From the NCBI RefSeq assembly GCF_001543245.1, contig NZ_CP014163.1, positions 1,656,387 through 1,720,386 of the forward strand: a stretch of 64,000 nucleotides of DNA. The letters are read 5' to 3'. Below are positions 43,883 to 53,088 of this stretch, piece after piece. Under the pieces are notes generated by a model. That model was not told the origin of the DNA. It ran no database searches and saw only the letters and a list, made by a program, of their open reading frames with translations. Source of the stretch: Aerococcus urinaehominis (lineage in GTDB: Bacteria > Bacillota > Bacilli > Lactobacillales > Aerococcaceae). Each line of letters starts with the position of its first letter. The first letter of the stretch is position 1. Position numbers and translations under genes: made by a program.

Positions 43883-45100
43883 ATGGGGATTATTCGTAAT
43901 CTAATCGGTCTGGTCCTGATTTTTGCCGGGGCTTACGCCCTGTCCATGCAAAGAGACAATGTGAAAAGCCGGTTAAAAAATATTGCCATCATGTTTGTTT
44001 TACAGTTAGTGATTGCCTTTGTCTCATTGCGTACCTCGGTGGGGATTGCTGTGTTAGAAGGGATTTCGGCCTTCTTCTCCTGGTTAATCGGCCAAGCCCA
44101 GGGTGGCATTCAATTTGTTTTTGGCGGCTTTGAGCTTGGTGAGGGTGGGGTCTTCTTCTTTAACGTCCTCCTGCCAATCGTCTTTATCTCTGCCTTAATC
44201 GGTATTCTGGACTACATTAAGGTTTTGCCTTTTTTCATGAAGTGGATTGGATTTGCTATCAACAAGCTGACAAGCGTTGGTGAGTTGGAAGGTCAATATG
44301 CGATTGCAACGACTTTGATCGGACAACCAGCTGCCTATGTGACCATTGCAGACCAAATTAAACAAATGAGTGGTCGCCGTCTCTTTACGATCTTGATGTC
44401 ATCATGTTCAACGGTGGCTGCGTCAACTTTCGCCGCTTATATGGAAATGGTGCCGGGTGAATTTGTGGTGGTTGCGGTCTTCTTAAATATCTTCTCTGGC
44501 TTTATTATTTCTAGTTTGATGAATCCTTATGATATTACGGCTGAAGATGAGTTATTAGCAAAAGCGGGTGTGGCCAGCGAGAGCCAAGAGGTTGATGAAT
44601 TAGACAAGCCAAACTTTATCGGGGTGATTTCCGAATATATTACTAACGGTTGGAATTTAGCCCTGATTGTGGCAGCCATGTTAATTGGTTTCGTCTCCTT
44701 AATTACCTTCCTAGATGCTAGTTTTGCTGGTTTAACGGGTATGACCTTCACCCAAATCATGGGTTATATCTTCTCGCCAATTGCCTTTGCCATTGGGGTA
44801 CCGACTGACGATATTGTCCAGGTTGGTTCCGTCATGGCGACCAAGTTATTAACCAATGAATTCGTTGCCCTGGGTCAAGCTGGGGACTTGATGAATAATA
44901 TTTCACCTAAGGCCATGGCCATGCTATCAACCTATTGTATTAGTTTCGCCAACCTGGGTACCTTAGGGATTGTGACTGGGGGCATCAAGGCCATCAGCGA
45001 AGAAAAAGCCCGCCACGTGGCTGGTTTTGCTGGTAAGCTCTTGATTGGTGCTACCCTGGCTTCCTTATTAACTGCTACTATTGTTGGTCTCTTCTATTAA
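43883..45100 (+). CDS. Nucleoside transporter, NupC/CNT family
   Basis: The 405-residue membrane protein has the CNT layout with about eight to ten segments. A family core includes GQPAAYVTIADQIKQMSGRR in part, FTILMSSCSTVAAS and the C-terminal NLGTLGIVTGGIKAISEEK in part. It should import a nucleoside with a cation. ATG 43883 (MGIIRNLIGLVLIFAGAYAL) follows AGGTG; a TTG 26 codons upstream lacks a site and adds a polar stretch unlike the family. First gene of the operon. Confidence 0.88.
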   Translation: MGIIRNLIGLVLIFAGAYALSMQRDNVKSRLKNIAIMFVLQLVIAFVSLRTSVGIAVLEGISAFFSWLIGQAQGGIQFVFGGFELGEGGVFFFNVLLPIVFISALIGILDYIKVLPFFMKWIGFAINKLTSVGELEGQYAIATTLIGQPAAYVTIADQIKQMSGRRLFTILMSSCSTVAASTFAAYMEMVPGEFVVVAVFLNIFSGFIISSLMNPYDITAEDELLAKAGVASESQEVDELDKPNFIGVISEYITNGWNLALIVAAMLIGFVSLITFLDASFAGLTGMTFTQIMGYIFSPIAFAIGVPTDDIVQVGSVMATKLLTNEFVALGQAGDLMNNISPKAMAMLSTYCISFANLGTLGIVTGGIKAISEEKARHVAGFAGKLLIGATLASLLTATIVGLFY

Positions 45101-45136
45101 TCATAATTACTGACATATCCTGAGGAGGAAAAAATC

Positions 45137-46075
45137 ATGTCTGAAAAGTATATTGTTGTTGTCGGTGGTTTAAACTTGGATATTGCTGGTTTATCAGGTC
45201 CGATTTACCGGGAATTTGATTCTAACATTGGCGATATCACTACCAATGCTGGTGGGGTCGGCCACAATATTGCCCAAAACCTGACCAGTCTTGAGGTGCC
45301 AACTTATTTGGTAACAGTCTATGGTGATGACCATTTTGGCGATATCCTGGTTAACGAGTGTCAAAAAGCTAATATCAGTTTGGAGTACGCCGAGCAATTA
45401 GCCGGTAAGAAATCATCAACCTACCTCTATGTAACCGATAATAATGGGGATATGGTAACTGCTATTAACGATATGAAGATTGTTGATGAAATTACCCCCG
45501 ACTTTCTAGCTGACAAACTAGACTTTATCAATGGGGCTACCTTATGTGTGATAGACGGTAACATTTCTAAAGCATCAATCGATTGGTTGGCTGCACACGT
45601 GACTGTGCCAATTTTTGTTGACCCAGTTTCAGTAGCTAAGGCTGACCGCTTCCTAGATGCCTTGGATAAAATTGATACCATCAAGCCCAATGAATATGAG
45701 GCTGAACTCTTTACCGGTATCAAGGTGGTTGACGAGGAGACGGCTAAACAAGCAGCCCAAGCCATGCTGGATAAGGGCATTGAAAATGTTTATATCTCAC
45801 TGGGTGCAAAAGGCATGCTAGCGGCGACCGGGGACAAGGCTGTCTTAGTGGAGCCGATGGTTGATAAGATTGTGTCAACTAATGGGGCAGGGGACTGTAC
45901 CATGGCAACCCTTGCCTGGGCCCGCTTCCAATATGGTGGCGTCCTCGATGTTGAAGAGGCTTGTCAATTTGCTCAGGCAGCGGCCTCAATCACTATTGAG
46001 TCTAACCAAGCCGTTTCCCCTGATTTAAATGTTCGTGATGTGGTACGTCGTGCGGTTGAAAATTACGGAGGTTAA
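45137..46075 (+). CDS. PfkB-family nucleoside kinase
   Basis: The 312-residue kinase opens VVVGGLNLDIAG and keeps GGVGHNIAQNLTSL, IKPNEYEA and the catalytic NGAGDC with Asp253. It resembles pseudouridine kinase and related nucleoside kinases, and phosphorylates the 5' position in known members. It is similar in pattern to the regulator at 42230. No pseudouridine 5'-phosphate glycosidase gene lies in the window, so the substrate is left open. AGGAGG precedes the ATG. Confidence 0.85.
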   Translation: MSEKYIVVVGGLNLDIAGLSGPIYREFDSNIGDITTNAGGVGHNIAQNLTSLEVPTYLVTVYGDDHFGDILVNECQKANISLEYAEQLAGKKSSTYLYVTDNNGDMVTAINDMKIVDEITPDFLADKLDFINGATLCVIDGNISKASIDWLAAHVTVPIFVDPVSVAKADRFLDALDKIDTIKPNEYEAELFTGIKVVDEETAKQAAQAMLDKGIENVYISLGAKGMLAATGDKAVLVEPMVDKIVSTNGAGDCTMATLAWARFQYGGVLDVEEACQFAQAAASITIESNQAVSPDLNVRDVVRRAVENYGG

Positions 46076-46081
46076 GTTAAA

Positions 46082-46777
46082 ATGAAAATGATTAAACAAA
46101 TTTATTCGATTGTTAACTATAATGAAGCGGTGGCTTGTATGGATGCAGGCGCTGACCATATCGGTTTAGTACCGACCCAAACTGGTGGGATTATCAACCA
46201 CCGGGTACCTTGGGATGTGGTTGACCGGATTTATGCGGAATGTAAACGTCGCGGGGTTAAGTCAATTGCCATCATGCTTAACAAAGATCCAGAAGAAATG
46301 ATCTTTATTGCTAAGCGGGTCCAACCAGACATTGTCCACATTGCTGGCATGGACTTTACCGCTGATGCTGACTTTACTAAACGCTTGAAAGAAGCAGTAC
46401 CTGGCGTAGAATTAATGTCAGCTGTTTTAGTTGACGGTCCGGGTGCAGTCGAACGGGCTAAAGAATTGGCTGAGTTCTCTGATTATCTGTTAACAGATAC
46501 TGGACTAGCTGTTGAAACTGGCATTGGCGCTTCTGGTGAGACCCATGACTGGGATATTGACAAGGAAATTGTAGAAGCTGTTGATATTCCGGTGATTATT
46601 GCGGGTGGTTTAGGCCCTGATAACGTGGCTGCTTGTATTGAGCATATCCGTCCTTACGGGGTAGATTCCTTGACCAAGACCTCTTACAAGTATGCAGATG
46701 GCGTGATTGAAAAGGATATTCCTAAGGTCAAAGCCTTCTGTGACAATGCTGACCAAGCTGCTGCTAATTTAGATTAA
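46082..46777 (+). CDS. TrpF-like TIM barrel enzyme
   Basis: The 231-residue protein follows the phosphoribosylanthranilate isomerase pattern: a DAGADHIGLVP strand-loop, MLNKDPEEMI, VDGP, LLTDTG, GASGETHDWDI and the phosphate-binding IIAGGLGPDNVAACIEHIRPYGVDS in part. The N-terminal block, KICG with catalytic Cys in true TrpF, reads KQIYSI here, so the general base is missing. There are no trp genes nearby. It likely acts on a ribosyl phosphate made by the kinase six bases upstream, with different chemistry. Confidence 0.72.
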   Translation: MKMIKQIYSIVNYNEAVACMDAGADHIGLVPTQTGGIINHRVPWDVVDRIYAECKRRGVKSIAIMLNKDPEEMIFIAKRVQPDIVHIAGMDFTADADFTKRLKEAVPGVELMSAVLVDGPGAVERAKELAEFSDYLLTDTGLAVETGIGASGETHDWDIDKEIVEAVDIPVIIAGGLGPDNVAACIEHIRPYGVDSLTKTSYKYADGVIEKDIPKVKAFCDNADQAAANLD

Positions 46778-46804
46778 TGCATGGAAATAGGAAGGGATGA
46801 CGTG

Positions 46805-47962
46805 ATGGATTTCAAATTTAAACAACTTGTTAATGTGGGTGTGACGCACAACTTGAGCCAAGACCTGATGGCCACTTTAGAGGGTCGGGGCTACCGCCAG
46901 CCCTTCCTGGCTATCGACCGTTTTCTCCTAGACAGTCCGCTGGTTAAAGAATTTATTGCAGCCCTAGACCAGGCGGGTTATGCCTACACCATTTATGATG
47001 AAATTGTGCCTGATCCACCAGTTGAATTGGTGGATGCAGGGGCCAAGAAATATAAAGAAGCTGGCTGTGATTGTATCGTTGCCATTGGTGGGGGTTCCGT
47101 TATTGATGCGGCTCGCGGTATCAATATTGTCCAAGCTGGTGGTGGGTCAATTCGTGACTATGTCTTTGATCAAAAACTAGCCCACTATGCAGGGGGCTTG
47201 ATTGCGGTGCCAACTACCTCAGGGACCGGTAGCGAGGTATCTAACGCGGTAGTGGTAACTGATACCGACAAGGATGAAAAGCTGACCGTCCTAGAAGACA
47301 ATACTGTGTCCGAGTTCGCTATCCTTTGCCCAGAACTACTAGTAACCCTACCTAAACGGCAAACTATCGCCACCGGCCTGGACGTTTTCGCCCATGCGCT
47401 AGAGGCTTATACCTCTAACCTATCAACTCCAGTGGTAGATGCCATCTGTGAAAAGGCCATGTTCCTAGTAGTCAACTACCTGCCTAAGGCGGTTAAGAAC
47501 GGTCAAGACCTGGAAGCCCGCCAAGAAATGCTGGTCGCTTCCTTGTTAGGGGGCTGGGTTATTAATAATGGTGGGACTCAAGTGGGCCACTCCCAAGCCC
47601 ACATCTTGGGACCTAAGTACCACATTCCACATGGTGAGGCCTGTGCCTATGCCACGCCGGGGACTATTCAATATACCGCTACTGTTAAACCTAAAAAAAT
47701 CCGCGAAGTCGGCCATATTCTTGGTTTAGAAATACCTTCACACGCCACTGATTTTGAAATCGGCCAAATTGTGGCTGAGGCCTTTAAACATTTCCGTGAT
47801 GAGGTGCTAGGCATGGCGCCATTCTCTGAATATGGCATCAGCCAGGAAGAATTAGTGGCCAATGCTGAAGCGGTTGTTAACGAGCGTTTTGCGGCCAACG
47901 CCCCAATGCAGGTCGACAAGAAATTGGCTGAGGACCTCTTGAAGATGTTTGGCCAACCATAA
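46805..47962 (+). CDS. Iron-containing alcohol dehydrogenase
   Basis: This 385-residue group III dehydrogenase has CDCIVAIGGGSVIDAARG for NAD binding, VPTTSGTGSEVSN, and metal-binding positions in GLDVFAHALEAYTS, NGGTQVGHSQAHILGPKYHIPHGEAC in part. It should reduce an aldehyde or ketone, or oxidise an alcohol, using NAD(P). ATG 46805 follows GGAAGGGA by eight bases and is preferred over 46781. As last gene of the nucleoside operon it may dispose of an aldehyde made from the sugar part; this is inference. Confidence 0.88.
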   Translation: MDFKFKQLVNVGVTHNLSQDLMATLEGRGYRQPFLAIDRFLLDSPLVKEFIAALDQAGYAYTIYDEIVPDPPVELVDAGAKKYKEAGCDCIVAIGGGSVIDAARGINIVQAGGGSIRDYVFDQKLAHYAGGLIAVPTTSGTGSEVSNAVVVTDTDKDEKLTVLEDNTVSEFAILCPELLVTLPKRQTIATGLDVFAHALEAYTSNLSTPVVDAICEKAMFLVVNYLPKAVKNGQDLEARQEMLVASLLGGWVINNGGTQVGHSQAHILGPKYHIPHGEACAYATPGTIQYTATVKPKKIREVGHILGLEIPSHATDFEIGQIVAEAFKHFRDEVLGMAPFSEYGISQEELVANAEAVVNERFAANAPMQVDKKLAEDLLKMFGQP

Positions 47963-48004
47963 TTAATCAGATACTTCAATGATTTAACTACCTTTCTCCT
48001 TTCG

Positions 48005-48031
48005 CCCCCAGGCTTGTGTCTGGGGGTTTTT
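48005..48031 (+). terminator. Terminator of the nucleoside operon
   Basis: CCCCCAG pairs with CTGGGGG over eight bases, followed by five T. Confidence 0.9.
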
Positions 48032-48143
48032 AGTTTATTTAGCTTTAAATCTAAATGATCTGGTAAAATTGGAACTAAATATCGTTTTCAATCGATTTTT
48101 TCGTTTAAAAATGTTAAAATAGCTTTGAAGGGAGGTTGACGAC

Positions 48144-49349
48144 ATGAAGTTATTAAGAACTGAAATTTCAGGATTGCCAAATTTTAAGGATAATCGCTTC
48201 ATTTTTGATTTAACTAATGATAAACGTGTTTCCAAGGAAGAATTAGCTAGTTATGAACTTTTCCCACTTACTAATAATTCTTACCAATTTCCTTTAATCA
48301 GTCTGTTGGGTATCAACGCGACCGGTAAAACGACTTCTCTAATTTTAGTCAAACAAATGCTATTATTATTTATTCAAAATGAGAGTCTAGACTTTCACTC
48401 ACCGTTTGCCCATTATATTCCCAGTGATATTATGACAGTAAACTATTTAACTGATGGTAAAACACTTTATAAAATTGTTTCCGAAATACAAAAGGATAGT
48501 AAAAAAGAAAAGATATTTTTTAAGGCTGAAAAATTGTATGCCAAGCCATTGCGGCAATCAATCGCCCATAAACGGCTTTTTGCATTTAAAGACAGTGAAT
48601 TAGTATTGGATCGTGCTTCTCTAGCTGAGCAGGGTAATTTTAACCTACAAAACTTCTTAAAGGATGAGGACTCGATATTTTCTAGTATCTTAAATCAAAA
48701 GGATGAAAGTAATCTAAAAGTCTTGGATATGATGGGAACGACCAATATGAATTTTCTGTCAATGTATTCTGATAGTTTGCCTTTGTCTTATATACATTAT
48801 TTAGATACTAGTATTGATATCTTTGAGATGGATGAAGATTATCAAGGGCATAAGATTCCTAATAAATTTAAGTTAAAATTTAAAGGGAATAATGAGATTT
48901 TCACAGTAGATTATCATCATCTTGACCAGTATTTATCATCCGGTACGATAAAAGGGATATCCTTCTTATTGATGGTGACACTAGTTTTGAGTGAGGGTGG
49001 TTATTTACTAATTGATGAAATAGAAAACCACTTAAATAAGACAATTGTCACCTCAATCATGCGCTTATTTCAAAGTAAAATAAACAAAAATAGGGCAACA
49101 TTAATTGTTTCTACCCACTACCAAGAACTCGTTGATATTTTCTCTAGAACAGATAGTATTTATTTATTGCGAAAAACAGATCAAATTAATATTGAACGTT
49201 TCTCAACTGTGTTAGAAAAATATAAGTATGATCGTACAGATAAAGTTAAAAGTAACCTCTTGATGAGTGGTGTGCTAGATACTGCCCCGCAATATGAGTA
49301 TTATGAAATGCTTAAACAGGACATGGAGGGTGTGGTTAATGAGCCTTAA
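48144..49349 (+). CDS. AAA (ABC/OLD-like) ATPase of a two-gene defence-like pair
   Basis: The 401-residue protein opens LLRTEISGLPNF, a usual start of AAA_15/AAA_21-type ATPases. Walker A is GINATGKTTS at residues 56-65 and Walker B is YLLIDEIENHLN with Asp291-Glu292, then a STHYQELVDIF sensor region. Proteins of this type form the ATPase half of RloA/RloB-, OLD- and PARIS-like anti-phage systems. The next gene begins eleven bases before its stop. GGGAGG precedes its ATG. It is AT-rich against its neighbours. Confidence 0.8.
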   Translation: MKLLRTEISGLPNFKDNRFIFDLTNDKRVSKEELASYELFPLTNNSYQFPLISLLGINATGKTTSLILVKQMLLLFIQNESLDFHSPFAHYIPSDIMTVNYLTDGKTLYKIVSEIQKDSKKEKIFFKAEKLYAKPLRQSIAHKRLFAFKDSELVLDRASLAEQGNFNLQNFLKDEDSIFSSILNQKDESNLKVLDMMGTTNMNFLSMYSDSLPLSYIHYLDTSIDIFEMDEDYQGHKIPNKFKLKFKGNNEIFTVDYHHLDQYLSSGTIKGISFLLMVTLVLSEGGYLLIDEIENHLNKTIVTSIMRLFQSKINKNRATLIVSTHYQELVDIFSRTDSIYLLRKTDQINIERFSTVLEKYKYDRTDKVKSNLLMSGVLDTAPQYEYYEMLKQDMEGVVNEP

Positions 49350-49893
49350 ATTACAAGCTATCGGCCCTAACGACCGTGTCCTTGTGCTTTGTGAGGGCCC
49401 ATCAGAAAAAGTAGTCATGGAAATGTTACTAGAGCAGGATAGACTGCCATTCAGCAAACACCAATTGCTGGAGGGCGAATTTATTACGATTGGTAAAAAT
49501 ATTAAAAAGTTACAGCAAGCTTACTTAAGCTTTCAGTTTTCTTATCCCTTACATATTTTTTCAGTTCAAGATAGTAAAAATGACTTATGGCTAAATAAAC
49601 TAGCAAGTGCCTACCAATCTAAGGCTGTGCAGATTGCCCACGTGGTCACTGCACCAGAAATTGAAATGTTGATGGTACATGCTTTAGGAAAACAGGATGA
49701 CTTCTTTAAATCAAAATCTAAGACTAAACCTAGTACTTTTATTAAGCAAGTTGTAGGAGAGAATCCTAAAACAGAAGAATTTATACGGGATTTTTATTGT
49801 CAATATTCTTTAGTCGATGCTATTAAGATCCAGAAATCCAAGGCCCAGGATAGTCATAAATACTGTTTTTTAGCTGATTTAATTAATTTGTAA
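49339..49893 (+). CDS. RloB/TOPRIM-like partner of the AAA ATPase
   Basis: The 184-residue protein starts at ATG 49339 behind GGAGGG, overlapping the ATPase gene. It begins with a TOPRIM-like strand and acidic turn (RVLVLCEGPSEKVVMEMLL), has FSVQDSKND at about residue 75 in the place of a second acidic motif, and VVTAPEIEMLMVHALGK further on, resembling the layout of RloB proteins. TOPRIM partners are nucleases or toxins released when the ATPase senses phage. The exact family is uncertain. Confidence 0.62.
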   Translation: MSLKLQAIGPNDRVLVLCEGPSEKVVMEMLLEQDRLPFSKHQLLEGEFITIGKNIKKLQQAYLSFQFSYPLHIFSVQDSKNDLWLNKLASAYQSKAVQIAHVVTAPEIEMLMVHALGKQDDFFKSKSKTKPSTFIKQVVGENPKTEEFIRDFYCQYSLVDAIKIQKSKAQDSHKYCFLADLINL

Positions 49894-49923
49894 CTAAGAC
49901 TTTACTTTAATGATTAAGGCTAT

Positions 49924-49957
49924 AAGCTGAGCACAATTTTTGTCTCAGCTTTTTTAA
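49924..49957 (+). terminator. Terminator of the ATPase/TOPRIM pair
   Basis: AAGCTGAG pairs with CTCAGCTT over twelve bases, followed by T. Confidence 0.85.
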
Positions 49958-50036
49958 ATTGTCAGCATTTTCATCCTTTTTAGGGCAACTTGTGCTAGGC
50001 TAGGATAGAAATAGAAAATTTAAAGGAGTATGCCTA

Positions 50037-51044
50037 ATGATTTTTGTTGATAACCAAAATAACTATGACGCCAGTGTCAATATTGCCCTGGAGACTTATC
50101 TAGTTGAGAACAAGAAGGTGGACGAGCCAATTTTGCTTTTCTACATTAATGACCCGTCGATTATTATTGGCCGCAACCAAAATACCATCGAAGAGGTCAA
50201 CCAACCTTATGTGGAGGCCAATGATATCAAGGTGGTCCGCCGCATGTCAGGTGGGGGCGCAGTTTACCACGACCGCGGCAACTTCTCCTTCTGCTTTATC
50301 AAGGATGGTGACGGCTCATTCCGTGATTTTGAGTCCTTCACCAAGCCGGTGATTGATGCCCTGCATAAGATGGGGGCCACTGAAGCCCGCTTGGAAGGGC
50401 GCAATGACCTCTTGATTAATGGCAAGAAGTTTTCCGGTAACGCCATGTATGCCCGCGATGGCCGCATGACTGCCCACGGGACGATTTTATTTGATGCCGA
50501 CCTGGATGAGGTCAACAATGCCCTGCGGCCGCGCAAGGAGAAGATTGAATCTAAGGGTATCAAGTCAACGCGCTCGCGGGTGACCAATATCAAACCTTAC
50601 GTGGATGAAAAATACCGCGACCTATCGACCGAGGAGTTCCGCGATCTCATCTTGCTGGAAATCTTTGGCGTAGACTCGCGCGACCAGGTGCCAGAATACC
50701 ATCTGACTGAAGCAGATTGGCAGGGTGTTTACGAGCTGCGGGCCGAGCGCATGGGTAACTGGGACTGGAACTATGGCAAATCCCCTGACTTTGAAGTCAG
50801 CCAAAGCCACAAGTTCCCATTTGGCTTGGTTGATTTCCGCTTTAATGTGTCGGGCGGCCGGATCAAGGATGCCACTATTTATGGCGACTTCTTTGGCCTG
50901 GGTAATATCCAAGACGTAGAAGACCAGCTGAACGGGGTTAAATATGACCGGACCGCCATGGAAGAAGCCCTGGCGGACGTCGACTTGACCCATTATTTAG
51001 GGCCAGTCACAGCTGAAGAACTAGTTGAGGCCTTGTTTGACTAA
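50037..51044 (+). CDS. lplA: Lipoate-protein ligase A
   Basis: The 335-residue enzyme attaches lipoate to acceptor proteins such as E2 or GcvH subunits. Typical motifs are VVRRMSGGGAVYHDRGNFSFCFI in part, the ligase core, NDLLINGKKFSGNAMY in part with the catalytic Lys, and a C-terminal accessory domain (SHKFPFGLVDFRFNVSGGRI in part). It is single-gene, GC-rich, with AAGGAG before the ATG and its own terminator. Confidence 0.94.
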   Translation: MIFVDNQNNYDASVNIALETYLVENKKVDEPILLFYINDPSIIIGRNQNTIEEVNQPYVEANDIKVVRRMSGGGAVYHDRGNFSFCFIKDGDGSFRDFESFTKPVIDALHKMGATEARLEGRNDLLINGKKFSGNAMYARDGRMTAHGTILFDADLDEVNNALRPRKEKIESKGIKSTRSRVTNIKPYVDEKYRDLSTEEFRDLILLEIFGVDSRDQVPEYHLTEADWQGVYELRAERMGNWDWNYGKSPDFEVSQSHKFPFGLVDFRFNVSGGRIKDATIYGDFFGLGNIQDVEDQLNGVKYDRTAMEEALADVDLTHYLGPVTAEELVEALFD

Positions 51045-51066
51045 GAAATAGTTGATTTGGTATGGG

Positions 51067-51098
51067 CGGCTAGGACGAGTGTCCTAGCCGTTTTTTTG
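51067..51098 (+). terminator. Terminator of lplA
   Basis: CGGCTAGGAC pairs perfectly with GTCCTAGCCG over GAGT, followed by seven T. Confidence 0.94.
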
Positions 51099-51129
51099 GT
51101 TAGAGAGATTTTCTGGGGTGAGCTGGTGA

Positions 51130-51755
51130 GATTCACTACCTTAACTGGTTGAGTTAGGGAAGTGAATTGCGTGGTAGGGTGGGTTTTGATGAGCAGGGTT
51201 AGATTCACTACCCTATTTGCCTGGGTTAGGGAAGTGAAGTGTGAGGATGGGTATTTTTTTGATGAGCAGGGTTAGATTCACTACTCTATCTGACTAAATT
51301 AAGGTAGTGAATTGCATGGATGAGAAAATTTTTGTTGGGCGGGTCAGGATCGTCTGCCCTATTGAGTGGGTTTCCAATGGCTTATCTGGGTTTCACTACC
51401 TTAACTGGTTGAGTAAGGGTAGTGAATTGTATGTTTGTGTGGCCTTTTGAGGAGTCGGTAAAAATTCACTACCCTATCTGCCTGAGTTAGGGAAGTGAAT
51501 TGCGTGGTTGGCTGGGTTTTTAATGAGCAAGTCAGGATTGTCTGCCCTATTGAGTGGGTTTCCAATGGCTTATCTAGGATTCACTACCTTAACTGGTTGA
51601 GTAAGGGTAGTGAATTGCATGGTAGGGCGGTTTTTTGAAGAGTCGGTAAAAATTCACTACCCTATCTGCCTAAGTTAGGGAAGTGAATTGTGTGGTAGGG
51701 TGGGTTTTTGATGAGCAAGTCAGGATCGTCTGCCCTATTGAGTGGGTTTCCAATG
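51130..51755. repeat. Palindrome array 2, left part
   Basis: Palindromes of type ATTCACTACC...GGGTAGTGAAT begin at 51131, 51203, 51276, 51391, 51464, 51579 and 51652. A second type, ATYGTCTGCCC...GGGTTTCCAAT, begins at 51349, 51537 and 51725. Steps are 72 or 73 bp, except that each second-type unit is followed after exactly 42 bp by the next first-type unit. No gene is present. It shares arm consensus with array 1. Confidence 0.88.
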
Positions 51756-51763
51756 GCTTATCT
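51756..51763. repeat. Target-site duplication, left, of IS copy 2
   Basis: The octamer GCTTATCT before the element recurs directly after it at 53089-53096. In intact neighbouring repeats this octamer is present once, in TGGCTTATCTAGGATT. Confidence 0.93.
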
Positions 51764-53088
51764 GATTAAGTCCATATAATTGTGTAAAAAGAAAAACCAT
51801 AATAATCTTTTTTGGTTACAATGTAATTGGCTAAAACACATTGAAAGGAAGATTATTATGGCTCAACTAAATATTACCCTAAACTTAGAAGAAATTACAG
51901 AGGCAGTTCTAAACAGTGATATGGATTAGATGATGAAGTCCCTAACTGTAACCATCTTTAATGCCTATATGCAAGCAGAGCGTGAGGAATTTATTAATGC
52001 TAAGCGCTATGAGCGCACAGATGACCGGAAAGATTATCGTAATGGCTCCTATAAAAGAAACTTTAAAACAAAGGTAGGGACTGTTGAACTGGATGTCCCT
52101 CGGACACGATCAGGAGAATTTGATACCAAGCTATTCGATAAATATCAACGTATGGACAAGGCCTTTGTGGCTGTTTTAACCGAAATGTATATTAATGGGG
52201 TCTCAACACGCCGTATTAAGAAGGTTGTTGAAACACTCTGTGGCGAAGGTGTTTCTAAATCATTTGTCTCTTCAGTAAATAAAAACTTGGACCCTGCTGT
52301 TTTCGAATTTAAAGGGCGTTCCCTAACACATACGAATTTTCGATATGTTTATGTCGATGCCATGTATATTAAAGTTCGCGAAAACCATCGTTCTGTCTCT
52401 AAAGGTGTTTATATTGCTCAGGGTATTAACGATGATAATCGTCGCGAAATTATCGGCTTTATGATTGCTGATAATGAATCAGAAGAAAACTGGAAGAACT
52501 TCTTCCTTGATTTAAAGGCCAGAGGCCTAACTAAACCAACATTAATTATATCTGACGCCCACAAGGGACTAAAATCAGCGATTAGTAATCAATTTTTAGG
52601 CACTACCTGGCAACGGTGTACGGTTCATTTTCTACGTAATATTTTAGCTCATTTTCCAAAAAAGGATTGCAGTCATGAGAGAAGTCTTCTAAAGAGAATA
52701 TTTAATGCTGATAGTCAACAAAGAGCGCGAGAGTTAAAATTTGAATTTGTAGAATACGTTAGTGGCAATGAGAAATATGACAAAGCTGTTAATACGCTAG
52801 AGGAAGGCTTCGAAGATGCTATCCCATACTTATTAGAACCCACACCTTATCGCGTTTCACTGAAAACAACTAACAGTCTAGAAAGGCTAAATCGAGAAAT
52901 TAGAAGAAGAGAGAAAGTTGTCGGCCTCTTTCCTAATATAGAGGCTGCGGAGCGACTTATAGGAAGTGTATTGCTTGATTTGCATGAATATTGGGAGACA
53001 TGTCCTCATAAATTCTTTAATAACATAGTCTAAATATTTATACCCACCAATTACATTCTATAATTTACACAAGATTGTGGACTTGACA
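51764..53088 (+). mobile_element. IS256-family insertion sequence, copy 2 (transposase interrupted)
   Basis: The 1325-bp element has the same 25-bp imperfect inverted ends as copy 1 and is in opposite orientation to it. It is bounded by an 8-bp target duplication and interrupts palindrome array 2 between two units. Removing it with one octamer restores the 42-bp step of the array exactly (51725 to 51767). Confidence 0.95.
51858..53033 (+). pseudogene. IS256-family transposase with early stop codon
   Basis: The reading frame equals the transposase of copy 1 but codon 24, CAG (Gln) in copy 1, is TAG here. A restart at the ATG two codons further would give a protein lacking 24 N-terminal residues, from 51930 (367 residues), with the whole DDE core intact. 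No good ribosome binding site is seen for it. The element may depend on copy 1 for movement. Confidence 0.9.

Noticed and set aside
22759-51931. Amber (TAG) read-through, because TAG replaces a Gln codon in module A, probably in the DUF2922 gene, and in IS copy 2
   Set aside because: Many clearly intact genes in the window end in TAG, no suppressor tRNA is visible, and C-to-T changes are the commonest mutation. Ordinary nonsense mutations explain it.
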